Positions 1 to 6,928 of a DNA stretch of 22,478 bases are shown here, piece after piece. Source of the stretch: DATILI01 sp035476635 (lineage in GTDB: Bacteria > Pseudomonadota > Gammaproteobacteria > Burkholderiales > Burkholderiaceae_C); the NCBI GenBank assembly GCA_035476635.1, contig DATILI010000013.1, forward strand, positions 1 through 22,478, given 5' to 3'. The notes below the pieces were generated by a model. That model did no database searches. It saw nothing but the letters and a program-made list of their open reading frames with translations, and was not told the origin of the DNA. The first letter of the stretch is position 1; each line of letters starts with the position of its first letter. Both the position numbers and the translations under genes were made by a program.

Positions 1-1
1 T

Positions 2-193
2 GTCGATACGCTGCGCGCCGCCGGACTTTCGGACCAGGAAATTTTCGAGGCCACGGTTTTCGTGGCTTTCCGCATGGCGTTCTCGACCGTCAACGACGCG
101 CTCGGGGTCGAGCCGGACGCGCAGGTTGCGGAGGCGGCGCCGCCTGAGGTGCGAGAAGCAGTGACCTACGGCCGAGCTGTGGCCGCGGCGTAG
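2..193 (+). CDS. Carboxymuconolactone decarboxylase-like protein (AhpD fold), C-terminal end only
   Basis: The window opens inside a reading frame that gives 63 residues up to a TAG stop at 191-193. The peptide contains GLSDQEIFEATVFVAF, then a helix with FSTVNDALGVEPD, and ends EAVTYGRAVAAA. This resembles the C-terminal helices of carboxymuconolactone decarboxylase / AhpD-like peroxidase-related proteins, which commonly have a SDxEIxD...ALxxFxxxxNxxADAL pattern. The catalytic CxxC region, if there is one, would lie upstream and outside the window, so activity cannot be judged. It is followed by 100 bases of non-coding sequence and then the 3' end of the LysR gene on the other strand. The family call is by recognition only and moderately confident; the frame itself is well supported by uninterrupted coding-like composition. 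Confidence 0.6.
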   Translation, partial: VDTLRAAGLSDQEIFEATVFVAFRMAFSTVNDALGVEPDAQVAEAAPPEVREAVTYGRAVAAA

Positions 194-293
194 GCGGATT
201 CGGTTGTGCGGCCGAGGCGGAAGATCGTCGATGTAACCGGCGTCGAGCCAAGGGCTCCGAGCCGTTAGCCCGCCCCTCGCCTCGGTTCCCCGA

Positions 294-1238
294 CTACGGA
301 TGGCGACGCCGCGCGGGCGCGCTGGCGCCAGCCGAGAGGTACTCCTTGACGCAGGCCAGCACCTGGCTGCGCAGCCATTCGATGCCTTCGTCGCGCCACG
401 TGCCGGCGGACCAATGCAGGCGAATCCCGAGCGCGGGCAGCTTGAAGGGCAGTTCGACAACGCGCAGCGTGGCCCGACGCTTCTCGAGGAGCATGCCGGC
501 CAGCCGCTCGGGGACGACACCGGTCAGCGAAGTGCCCATCAGCACTTCGGGCAGCATGAAGAAACTGGGAACGGTCACGGCCGGCCGGATGTCGTGCAAC
601 TGGAATCGCTCGCTCACGATCTGGTGTGCTGAATTGGCGACCCAGGCCACGGCATAGCGTGGCGCTTCGGCCGCGCCGCGTCCCGCCGACCTCGCCGCGT
701 CCTGCAAACCCACATACCTGTCCTTGAAGAGGGGTGTGCTGGTCTTGCGGGCCTTGAGCTGCGGGATCCAGCCGAACGCGATGTCGATGGCCCCATCGTC
801 CAGGCGGTCGGCCAGGGTGCCGTCCCAGCTGCTCACGACGCGGATGCGAACGCCCGGCGCGGCGGCTTCCACCTGGGCCACCAGTTGGTTGAGGATCAAC
901 GACTGCCCGACGTCCGTCATGTAGATCACGAAGACCCGCCGCGATGACGCGGGGTCGAAGCCGGAGGGCGCGTTGAGTGCCGCCGCGAAGGCCGCCAGGG
1001 CGGTGGCTACCGGCTCGGCCCACTCGCGTGCCAGGGCGGTGGGCTGCATGCCTTGTGCGCTGCGGATGAAGAGGGGGTCCCCCGCGACGTGGCGCAGCCG
1101 TGCCAGCAGCGTGGACACGGTGGGCTGCGACATGCCCAGGGCGTCCGCGGCACGGCCGACATGCCGCTCCCGATAGACCGCGACGAAGGCGTTGAGCAAT
1201 CGGAAGTCCAGTTGATCCAGTGCGACGCGTCGTTCCAT
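294..1238 (-). CDS. LysR-family transcriptional regulator (NodD/LinR-like)
   Basis: A 314-residue protein of normal LysR length. An N-terminal winged helix-turn-helix lies at about residues 8-67 (LDFRLLNAFVAVYRERHVG, then AADALGMSQPTVSTLLARLR and DPLFIRS). The periplasmic-binding-protein-like effector domain follows at about 95-305. The segment with SFFMLPEVLMGTSLTGVVPERLA is typical of the NodD/LinR/PcpR branch, whose members often sense aromatic or chloroaromatic compounds. It is divergent from the BenE-like permease with 98 bases between the start codons, the classic arrangement for a LysR protein controlling its neighbour and itself. A 14-base palindrome sits in that gap. Whether it also regulates the large cluster starting at 3621 is unknown. 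The start at 1238 is chosen because it leaves only a short leader before the HTH. Confidence 0.9.
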   Translation of the reverse strand: MERRVALDQLDFRLLNAFVAVYRERHVGRAADALGMSQPTVSTLLARLRHVAGDPLFIRSAQGMQPTALAREWAEPVATALAAFAAALNAPSGFDPASSRRVFVIYMTDVGQSLILNQLVAQVEAAAPGVRIRVVSSWDGTLADRLDDGAIDIAFGWIPQLKARKTSTPLFKDRYVGLQDAARSAGRGAAEAPRYAVAWVANSAHQIVSERFQLHDIRPAVTVPSFFMLPEVLMGTSLTGVVPERLAGMLLEKRRATLRVVELPFKLPALGIRLHWSAGTWRDEGIEWLRSQVLACVKEYLSAGASAPARRRHP

Positions 1239-1336
1239 ATCTTCCCGCAGTTCGCCGGATTATAAGAAAGCACGATAACGAAAATCGCTTTTCATGAATT
1301 GCTACCCGAGGGGTCGCGCGCCGACACTCGGGCCAT
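1239..1336. promoter_or_regulatory. Divergent promoter region between lysR-type gene and benE-like gene
   Basis: The 98-base gap between two divergent start codons must hold both promoters. It contains a perfect inverted repeat at 1280-1293 (GAAAA, 4-base centre TCGC, TTTTC) within a locally AT-rich stretch (about 1259-1300). Such a dyad is a reasonable LysR operator candidate, though the standard T-N11-A box is not unambiguous here. No convincing -35/-10 pair could be assigned by eye. Confidence 0.4.
1280..1293. repeat. 14-bp perfect inverted repeat, candidate LysR operator
   Basis: GAAAA-TCGC-TTTTC, with 5-base arms and a 4-base centre, lies in the lysR/benE divergent gap 42 bases from the regulator's start codon. 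Position and symmetry suggest a regulator binding site. No binding evidence can be read from the sequence. Confidence 0.35.
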
Positions 1337-2593
1337 ATGAAGAAAAGGGAAGCCGCAAAACTGGCGATCCTCGAGCCAACCATGCGGCCCTGGCCGCGCT
1401 GGATCGAGGGCGTGGCCGCGTTCAATCGCCACGTGACGGCGAATGCCCTGATCGCCTGGCTGTTCGCCATCACCGGGCCGCTCGCCATCCTGCTCACCGT
1501 GGCCGGCAAGGCCCAGCTCTCGAACCACGACATCGCATCCTGGATCTTCGGCGCTTACGCCGTCGGCGGGGTTTTTGCCATTCTGATGAGCTACCTCTAC
1601 CGGCAACCGATCGGCATGGCCTGGACCATCCCCGGCGCGCTGCTGATCGGGCCGGCGCTCGACCACCTGAGTTTCCCCGAGGTGATCGGCGCGTACATCG
1701 GGGCGGGCCTGTTGATCACCCTGCTCGGGATCACGGGGTGGGTGCGCAAAGTGATGGAGTTCACGCCGATGCCGATCGTGATGGGCATGGTGTGCGGCGT
1801 CTTCCTCCCGTTCGGGCTCAAGATCGTCACCGGGTTCCAGGACGGCTTCTGGATCGCCTTGCCGGTCGTCTGCGCCTATTTCCTTGCCAGCGCATGGCCC
1901 GCTTTCGGCAAGGCGATCCCTCCCATGCTTGCCGCATTGCTGGCCGGCATCGCGGCCGTCGTCATCAGCGGGCAGGGTGTGCCGGCGGGAGCGATCCACT
2001 TCGAGTTGGTGCAACCGAAGTTTTTCGAACCGGTCTTCACGATGCGGGCGTTCTTCGAGCTCGCCATCCCCCTCATGGTGACTGTCGTCGGCATCCACAA
2101 TCCCCAGGGCATCGCCGTGCTGGTCACCGCCGACTACAAGCCGCCCGTCAATGCATTGACGCTCGCCTGCGGCGTCGGCAGCCTGCTGGCGGCCGCCGTG
2201 GGCTCGGTGTCCACCTGCGTCACGGGCCCCTCCAACGCCATCATGTGCTCGAGTGGCCGCAAGGACCAGCGCTTCCTGGCCGGGATGCTCTACGGGCTGC
2301 TCATGCTCCTGTTTGGTCTCGCCGCGCCAATGGTGGTGGCGCTGGGGGTGACTTTGCCGGTCGCCTTCATCGGGGTTCTGGGTGGCCTGGCCATCGTCCG
2401 GGTGCTGCAAGCCTGGATGACCGCCGCGTTCGTCAGCGAGCTGAGCTTCGGAGCGCTCATCGCTTTTCTCGTCACACTGTCCGGTGTGACCATTCTTCAC
2501 ATCGGAGCGCCGTTCTGGGGCCTGATTTTCGGTGTGGCGGCGAGCTGGTTGATCGAGCGGCCGGCGTTGCGAAAGATCTGGCGGCTGCAATGA
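1337..2593 (+). CDS. benE: BenE-family transporter (benzoate/H+ symporter type)
   Basis: A 418-residue, strongly hydrophobic inner-membrane protein with roughly 11-12 predicted transmembrane segments. Family features include TANALIAWLFAITGPLAILL near the N-terminus, GAYIGAGLLITLLGITGW, FTPMPIVMGMVCGVFLPFG, the VVGIHNPQGIAVL segment, and TCVTGPSNAIMCSSG around residue 300. Together these mark the BenE family (related to NCS2 permeases), whose characterised members import benzoate with protons. Length is slightly above the usual ~390-400 because of a polar N-terminus; an alternative ATG at 1382 (MRPWPRW...) would remove 15 residues, and neither start has a strong ribosome binding site. It is divergent from a LysR regulator, implying inducible uptake. 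The true substrate may be another aromatic or small carboxylate. The symbol reflects family, not proven substrate. Confidence 0.85.
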   Translation: MKKREAAKLAILEPTMRPWPRWIEGVAAFNRHVTANALIAWLFAITGPLAILLTVAGKAQLSNHDIASWIFGAYAVGGVFAILMSYLYRQPIGMAWTIPGALLIGPALDHLSFPEVIGAYIGAGLLITLLGITGWVRKVMEFTPMPIVMGMVCGVFLPFGLKIVTGFQDGFWIALPVVCAYFLASAWPAFGKAIPPMLAALLAGIAAVVISGQGVPAGAIHFELVQPKFFEPVFTMRAFFELAIPLMVTVVGIHNPQGIAVLVTADYKPPVNALTLACGVGSLLAAAVGSVSTCVTGPSNAIMCSSGRKDQRFLAGMLYGLLMLLFGLAAPMVVALGVTLPVAFIGVLGGLAIVRVLQAWMTAAFVSELSFGALIAFLVTLSGVTILHIGAPFWGLIFGVAASWLIERPALRKIWRLQ

Positions 2594-2611
2594 GCCGCCG
2601 CGAAAACAGCC

Positions 2612-3067
2612 CTATGGATAGCGCCGCGTCAGCGCTTCCGCCACGCAAGCCGGCTTGTCCGAACCTTCGCGCTCGATGGTGACCAGCCAGGCCATCTGCA
2701 TGCCCCCGTTGCCAAGGGATTCGCAGGACAGCAACTTCATGTGCCCCCGAACCCGACTGCCCACCGGCACGGGCGAAGGGAAGCGCACCTTGTTCAGCCC
2801 GTAGTTCACGCCCATGCCGGGCTCGCGAAGTTCCATCGAGCTTTCGAAGAATTTCGAGATCAGCGACAGCGTGAGATACCCGTGCGCAATGGGCACACCG
2901 AAGGGGCCGGTCCTGGCTCTGTCGACATCCACATGAATCCATTGGTGGTCGCCGGTCGCTTGGGCGAAAAGATTCACCTGCTCCTGGGAGATCGTGATCC
3001 AGTCGCTCACGGCGACTTCTTCACCCGCGAGCAAGAGCAATTCGGAGATGTTTTGAAGCGTTTTCAT
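2612..3067 (-). CDS. MaoC-like (R)-specific enoyl-CoA hydratase
   Basis: A 151-residue single-hotdog protein. The hydratase-2 motif is clear: FAQATGDHQWIHVD followed by GVPIAHGYLTLSLI, giving the catalytic Asp40 and His45 of the (R)-hydratase family. Such enzymes hydrate trans-2-enoyl-CoA (or ACP) to the (R)-3-hydroxyacyl form in the cytoplasm. The frame is open a further 30 codons upstream (to 3157), but that part is AT-rich and unlike the family. Homologues begin MKT-x-x-NI at this position, so the start at 3067 is preferred even though no clear Shine-Dalgarno is visible. It converges on the BenE gene with 18 bases between stop codons and faces away from the ketosynthase across the 553-bp intergenic region. 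It could supply or drain acyl substrates for the cluster, or be unrelated. Confidence 0.9.
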   Translation of the reverse strand: MKTLQNISELLLLAGEEVAVSDWITISQEQVNLFAQATGDHQWIHVDVDRARTGPFGVPIAHGYLTLSLISKFFESSMELREPGMGVNYGLNKVRFPSPVPVGSRVRGHMKLLSCESLGNGGMQMAWLVTIEREGSDKPACVAEALTRRYP

Positions 3068-3353
3068 CGCTGCAGTGTAGCAATGAGAATCGCTTAAATC
3101 GAATGCGTGGCGCTCTATTTTTCTATCGTTTGAAATTGCAATTCTCAAGAAGTGCAAGAAATGTTGATTTCATATAAATCGTGTTTGATCACGAGAACTA
3201 CTCGCACCATGTTCATAGATGGACAAATGGAGATTCATAAAAATATGTCTCATGCAAAAATATATTCACTGATGCGGTTTCGGTGTGTCGTTCAACGCCA
3301 TCGACTAAATAGCTTTGTAACCAACTGATCAGCCAAAAATGGTGCACTGCACA

Positions 3354-3369
3354 CTGTCAGAGTTGACAG
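3354..3369. repeat. Inverted repeat CTGTCA-N4-TGACAG
   Basis: Perfect 6-base arms around GAGT, about 250 bases upstream of the ketosynthase start. The right arm overlaps a TTGACA hexamer (3363-3368), so a protein bound here could compete with RNA polymerase if that hexamer is a real -35. Candidate operator only. Confidence 0.35.
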
Positions 3370-3500
3370 GTTCCGTGGTGAGTCGTGGCCGATTTTCTAG
3401 AGTGAAAAAGCCGGTCAGGCCTCCGACAACGTGGCGTCACTCAGGCACTTGCGAGCATTGACAGTTTCGGCGTCTTCAACCATGCGAATGACTAACTAAT

Positions 3501-3520
3501 CGATGTTTTTACGTACATCG
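3501..3520. repeat. Inverted repeat CGATGT-N8-ACATCG
   Basis: Perfect 6-base arms with an 8-base AT-rich centre, a 20-base footprint typical in size for dimeric bacterial regulators. It lies 100 bases upstream of the operon's first ATG, just before a TATTAA-like element (about 3528-3533). Candidate operator for the cluster; the regulator is not identified. Confidence 0.35.
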
Positions 3521-3620
3521 TCAGTTTTATTAATTCATCATTTGGTTACTACAGACGGTGCGAAGTGCGTCTCTTTGCCCTAAATTCCGTCCATCAATGC
3601 AAATGGTGAAGGGACGGTAA

Positions 3621-4868
3621 ATGAGTGGTCAACGAGTGGTCGTCACCGGCTATGGCGCGATATGCGCGCTCGGCGAGAACCTGCCCGACATCTGGGACGG
3701 CATCGTCAACTATCGGGTCGGCTATGCGAAGCACGAGTTCGCCGACAAGTCGATCAAGGCGCGCTTCTTCGGCTTCATCGCGGCGAACAAGAAGCGCTAC
3801 GAGGGCTTCCCCAAGCCCATCCTGAAAATGCTGCCGGAGTTCGCCCGGTATGCCCTCGTGGCTTCGCGCGAAGCCATCACGATGGCGTTCGGGTCGACCG
3901 AACAGCTGCACCATGCGGTGTCCCCATTCGATATCGGCGCCATCGTCGGCACCGGCTGGGGCGGCGTGGACGCGGTGAACTACAACAACAATGACTACCG
4001 GCAGTCGGGCCTGGCGTCCTCGTTTTCCACCCTGATGTCGATGCACAGCGTCGCCACCGCGGCGGTGTCGCTGAACTGGAACATTCGGGGCTACCAGAAC
4101 ACCCCGGTAGCGGCTTGCGCCACCGGAACGATGGCGATAGGCGACGCCTACGAGGTCATCCGCTCGGGACGCGCGAAGGTCATGCTCGCGGGCGGCAGCG
4201 AGTCGCTGAAGGAGCAGTTCAACGTCTGGTCCATCGACATCATGCAGGCGCTGAGCAAGGAGCAGGACGATCCGCGGCTGGCGTGCTGCCCGTTCAGCCT
4301 GCGCCGCAGCGGCTTCGTCCTCTCCGAAGGGGCGGCCGTGCTGTGCCTCGAGTCTTACGACCACGCCGTGGCGCGCGGCGCGCGGATTCTGGGCGAAATC
4401 ACCGGCTACGCGAACTTCTCCGACTCCTACGACATGACGGCGCCGGCGGCAGACCTGCAGGCGCGCCGGCATGCCATCGAAGCGTCACTGGCCATGGCCT
4501 CCAGGCGCGCGAACCAGCTTGACTACGTCAACCTGCACGGCACCTCGACGCCGATGAACGACATCAACGAAACCGACTCGCTGAAGGCGGCGCTGGGCGA
4601 TGCAGCCTATGCCATCCCCATGTCGAGCACGAAGTCCTACACCGGCCACCTGATCGGTGCGGCCGGCTCGCTCGAGGCGATCTTCTGCCTGAAGGCCATG
4701 GAAACCGGCCTGGTTCCCGCCGCGATCCACCTGGACGAGCCGGACCCTTCCTGCGACCTCAACTACACGCCGAACCGGCACAACCTGCTGGGCAGCGTGA
4801 AGACTGCGCTGAACCTGAGTTTCGGCTTCGGCGGCGCCAACTGCGCCCTCGTACTCGAGCGCGTCTGA
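3621..4868 (+). CDS. FabF-like beta-ketoacyl-ACP synthase (ketosynthase)
   Basis: A 415-residue condensing enzyme of FabF/KAS II type. The Cys-His-His triad is complete: Cys166 in VAACATGTMAIGDA, His306 in NLHGTSTPMND, and His343 in SSTKSYTGHLIGAAGS, with the conserved Lys338 in the last motif. It should perform decarboxylative Claisen condensation of malonyl-ACP with an acyl primer. It is the only ketosynthase here; no chain-length-factor partner, malonyl transferase or KAS III is encoded. The start is preceded by GAAGGGA at a suitable distance and the protein begins MSGQRVVVTGYG, matching the family N-terminus. As first gene after the AT-rich control region, with dehydratase and ACP immediately downstream, it belongs to a dedicated acyl-chain assembly set rather than housekeeping fatty acid synthesis. 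Low similarity in the 40-70 loop region may reflect an unusual primer. Primer and chain length cannot be read. Confidence 0.92.
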   Translation: MSGQRVVVTGYGAICALGENLPDIWDGIVNYRVGYAKHEFADKSIKARFFGFIAANKKRYEGFPKPILKMLPEFARYALVASREAITMAFGSTEQLHHAVSPFDIGAIVGTGWGGVDAVNYNNNDYRQSGLASSFSTLMSMHSVATAAVSLNWNIRGYQNTPVAACATGTMAIGDAYEVIRSGRAKVMLAGGSESLKEQFNVWSIDIMQALSKEQDDPRLACCPFSLRRSGFVLSEGAAVLCLESYDHAVARGARILGEITGYANFSDSYDMTAPAADLQARRHAIEASLAMASRRANQLDYVNLHGTSTPMNDINETDSLKAALGDAAYAIPMSSTKSYTGHLIGAAGSLEAIFCLKAMETGLVPAAIHLDEPDPSCDLNYTPNRHNLLGSVKTALNLSFGFGGANCALVLERV

Positions 4869-4898
4869 GCCGAGCCCGCGCCACCGCAGGTTGAACGC

Positions 4899-5729
4899 AT
4901 GAACGATCTCATTGAGCCCAACGTGGCCCGGATGTCCTTCGGTTTGCCCGAAGTCAGCGCATGGGCGAAGTTTTCCAACGACTTCAATCCCATCCATTTC
5001 GATCCGCATTACGCGAGGAGCGCGGGCCTGGGCGGCCTGGTGGTCCACGGGATGCTTGCATTGTTGCCGGTCAAGGCCGCCCTGGTTGACGCCGCACATG
5101 ACTCCGGCGCGCCGCGGAGCCGGTGGATGAAGTTCCGGGCACTGTTTCGCAGCCCGGTTCCGCACGAGTCATCCAGCGAAATGACGTATCGGGACGCCAA
5201 GGGTCAAGGCCTGGATTTCCGCGTACACGCAGCCGATACCGGCCAGGAGCGCTTTCGCGGAAGTTGGGGCCCCGCCGCCGACCAGGGCGCGTGGCTCGAT
5301 TCGCATCCCCTCGATCGGCAAACCTTCTCGGTGGTCGAAGCTGCCGAAGCGGAGCGTTTCCGCAGCGTCTATCCGCATGTGCGGCCCGGATGGATCGCCC
5401 TCGACGCGATCGTTTTTTCCGATTTCATCCGCACCAAATTGAAGACCCTGTCCCGGGCGGCGCAGCGCGAACGCGCAGGCACCGCCACCCCGGAGGGGAA
5501 AGAGGTACTCATGCAAGCAAGCCACACGGTCCTGGTCGATACGCAGGAACTCGGCGGGCCCGGCCCGTTGCCGTTCGACTGCGGCGAACTCTCGTACGCG
5601 ATGGCCGCCCCCGAGATGGTCACGAGCCAGGGCGGAATCGCCGGCTCGGTGTCCCTGGCGGTCACCCGGCGCGAGAAGCTGGTGATGCTTGTTGAGATTG
5701 GCCTGCTGGCCAGGACAGCCACCGATTAA
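4899..5729 (+). CDS. Double-hotdog MaoC-type acyl dehydratase/hydratase
   Basis: A 276-residue protein. Residues 20-60 carry a hydratase motif (FSNDFNPIHFDP then GLGGLVVHGMLAL) with the expected Asp28 and His33 active-site pair and the His50-Gly51 turn. The remaining ~150 residues do not repeat the motif but have a length and strand-rich pattern that suggest a second, non-catalytic hotdog domain, as in eukaryotic-type hydratase-2 and FAS1 dehydratases. The likely job is dehydration of 3-hydroxyacyl-ACP made by the downstream FabG-like reductase, or the reverse hydration. It starts 30 bases after the ketosynthase stop with only a weak ribosome binding site, and ends 15 bases before the ACP gene. 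A thioesterase role for the C-terminal half is an alternative I cannot exclude. Confidence 0.75.
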   Translation: MNDLIEPNVARMSFGLPEVSAWAKFSNDFNPIHFDPHYARSAGLGGLVVHGMLALLPVKAALVDAAHDSGAPRSRWMKFRALFRSPVPHESSSEMTYRDAKGQGLDFRVHAADTGQERFRGSWGPAADQGAWLDSHPLDRQTFSVVEAAEAERFRSVYPHVRPGWIALDAIVFSDFIRTKLKTLSRAAQRERAGTATPEGKEVLMQASHTVLVDTQELGGPGPLPFDCGELSYAMAAPEMVTSQGGIAGSVSLAVTRREKLVMLVEIGLLARTATD

Positions 5730-5744
5730 CTTGAAGGAGTCTCC

Positions 5745-6002
5745 ATGAAAGCCGATGAATTTCTCCGCACGATGGTCCTTGAGCTCAAGGACATTGACGA
5801 AGCCGAACTCGTTCCCGAAGCGGTGATCGAGGAGCTCGATCTGGACAGCCTCGACTATGTCGAGATCCAGGTGGGCATCAAGAAGAACTTCGGCGTGAGC
5901 GTCGACCCCGAGCTGTTCCAGTCCGGAAAGATCCGCACGCTCGGCGACCTTTGCCGGTACATCGAAGAGCAGCAGGCCGCCGCGCTGGCGACGGCCGAGT
6001 AG
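5745..6002 (+). CDS. Acyl carrier protein
   Basis: An 85-residue acidic protein of normal ACP size. The 4'-phosphopantetheine site is Ser35 in the DLDSLDYVEI motif at the start of helix II, and the helix III region (VDPELFQSGKIRTLGDLCRYIEE) is also typical. A strong ribosome binding site (AAGGAG, 5734-5739) is placed 5 bases before the ATG, stronger than that of its neighbours, as expected for a carrier needed in excess. It should carry the chain built by the adjacent ketosynthase, and its position directly before the AurF-like oxygenase suggests that oxidation may occur on the ACP-bound intermediate. No phosphopantetheinyl transferase is in the window. Confidence 0.93.
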   Translation: MKADEFLRTMVLELKDIDEAELVPEAVIEELDLDSLDYVEIQVGIKKNFGVSVDPELFQSGKIRTLGDLCRYIEEQQAAALATAE

Positions 6003-6049
6003 CACGGCCCATCCCCCGCATCCCATCTACCCGTTTCACAGGAATGTCC

Positions 6050-6928
6050 ATGTCAGTCGTATCCCTCAACGAAAGCGCCCAGCGCGGGGTGGCGAACCTG
6101 ATCGCCAAATCCCACGATCAACAGATGGATCTGGCCAGCGTCCTGCCCTGGGGCCAGGGCGTGGACCGGAAACTGCTGCCCAAGCGCCCCGAGCAATGCT
6201 GGATCGCCGGCACGCCCTACCTGGCGCACCTCACCGAGGAGCAGAAGCACGAGCTCCTGTGGCAGGAGACCGCACGCGACGTGTCGATGTTCATCAACCT
6301 CGAGCAGACGCTGCCGCCGCTGTACATGGGATACGTGAACAAGCACGCTGACCTGTCCGACGACGTCCGCGAGTACCTGATGCTCTTCTCGAAAGAGGAG
6401 ATCGTGCACACGCTGATGTTCCAGCGCTACATGAAGCTGGCCGGCCTGCCGCTGTACCGTTCGCCGGAGAACCTGCGGCAGCTGCTGACCGTTCAATTGC
6501 CGGCCATGGCGCCGGAGATCGGTGTGTGCTGCACGCTCATCCTCGAGTGGGTTGCCGAACTGGGCGCGATGCACGCTTCGCAGCACGACGACATCGAACC
6601 GCTCACGCGCAAGATGTTCTACGAGCACCACGTCGAGGAGGCGCGGCACATCGCCTTCGGCCGCTGGGTGACCGAGTCGTACCTGGAGCAGGCCGCGCCG
6701 CCGCAGGCGCAGCAGCTGCGCGGCGTGGTGCGCGGCCTGATGTCCGTGCTGATCCCCCAGTTCACCTACAACCCGGAGGTCAGCGAACACCTCTCCTTCG
6801 AGTTCCCGATAGGCGGCGGCGATGAGGCAAGGATCGCCGAGGTGCGCGGCTCGGCCGGCAATACCGCATTGAACGAGAAGCGGTTCGCGCCCTTGAACGC
6901 GTGGCTAAAAAAGCTGGAGGTTCTTTGA
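6050..6928 (+). CDS. AurF-family diiron oxygenase (p-aminobenzoate N-oxygenase-like)
   Basis: A 292-residue helical protein with all seven metal ligands of the AurF/CmlI family in correct order and spacing: Glu85 (FINLEQTLPP), Glu117 and His120 (KEEIVH), Glu166 (LILEWVAE), His193, Glu197 and His200 (EHHVEEARH). Glu166 to His193 is 27 residues, and the H-x3-E-x2-H triplet matches AurF. Characterised members use a peroxo-diferric centre to oxidise arylamines to hydroxylamine, nitroso or nitro groups, either free (AurF) or carrier-bound (CmlI). The upstream frame is open to 5951, but the ATG at 6050 with AGGA 6 bases before it is the natural start and matches family length. It follows the ACP by 47 bases. 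No arylamine source is encoded, so substrate and even N- versus C-oxidation are open. The terminal TGA overlaps the next gene. Confidence 0.88.
   Translation: MSVVSLNESAQRGVANLIAKSHDQQMDLASVLPWGQGVDRKLLPKRPEQCWIAGTPYLAHLTEEQKHELLWQETARDVSMFINLEQTLPPLYMGYVNKHADLSDDVREYLMLFSKEEIVHTLMFQRYMKLAGLPLYRSPENLRQLLTVQLPAMAPEIGVCCTLILEWVAELGAMHASQHDDIEPLTRKMFYEHHVEEARHIAFGRWVTESYLEQAAPPQAQQLRGVVRGLMSVLIPQFTYNPEVSEHLSFEFPIGGGDEARIAEVRGSAGNTALNEKRFAPLNAWLKKLEVL

Larger units (their letters stand above)
3068..3620. promoter_or_regulatory. 553-bp AT-rich divergent intergenic region, likely cluster control region
   Basis: No credible gene is seen here. Composition is clearly more AT-rich than any coding part of the window, especially 3100-3350 and 3485-3600. 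It separates the minus-strand MaoC gene from the first gene of the large plus-strand operon, so promoters for both should lie here. It contains two perfect 6-base-arm dyads (3354-3369 and 3501-3520), a weaker 5-base-arm one (AGACG at 3553-3557 with CGTCT at 3568-3572), and an imperfect stem (3064-3071 with 3079-3086) across the MaoC start. TTGACA hexamers occur at 3363-3368 and 3458-3463, but neither has a good -10 partner at 16-18 bases. A purine-rich ribosome binding site (GAAGGGA, about 3608-3614) precedes the ketosynthase ATG. Confidence 0.6.

Noticed and set aside
1292..2590. 432-residue minus-strand frame opposite the BenE gene
   Set aside because: Its translation is rich in Arg/His/Gln/Asp with no family pattern, as expected for the antisense of a GC-rich membrane protein gene; the plus strand has a clear BenE protein.
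2594..2611. Bidirectional terminator between the convergent BenE and MaoC genes
   Set aside because: The 18-base gap holds no stem-loop with a T-tract.
3068..3157. Longer MaoC gene starting at 3157
   Set aside because: The extra 30 codons are AT-rich and do not look like hydratase N-termini; the MKT start at 3067 fits family length.
3458..3486. TTGACA hexamer at 3458-3463 as a sigma-70 promoter
   Set aside because: No acceptable -10 hexamer lies 16-18 bases downstream; not called as a promoter.
5951..6049. N-terminal extension of the AurF-like gene from 5951
   Set aside because: This part overlaps the ACP gene and is Arg/Pro-rich; the ATG at 6050 has a ribosome site and gives a normal N-terminus.
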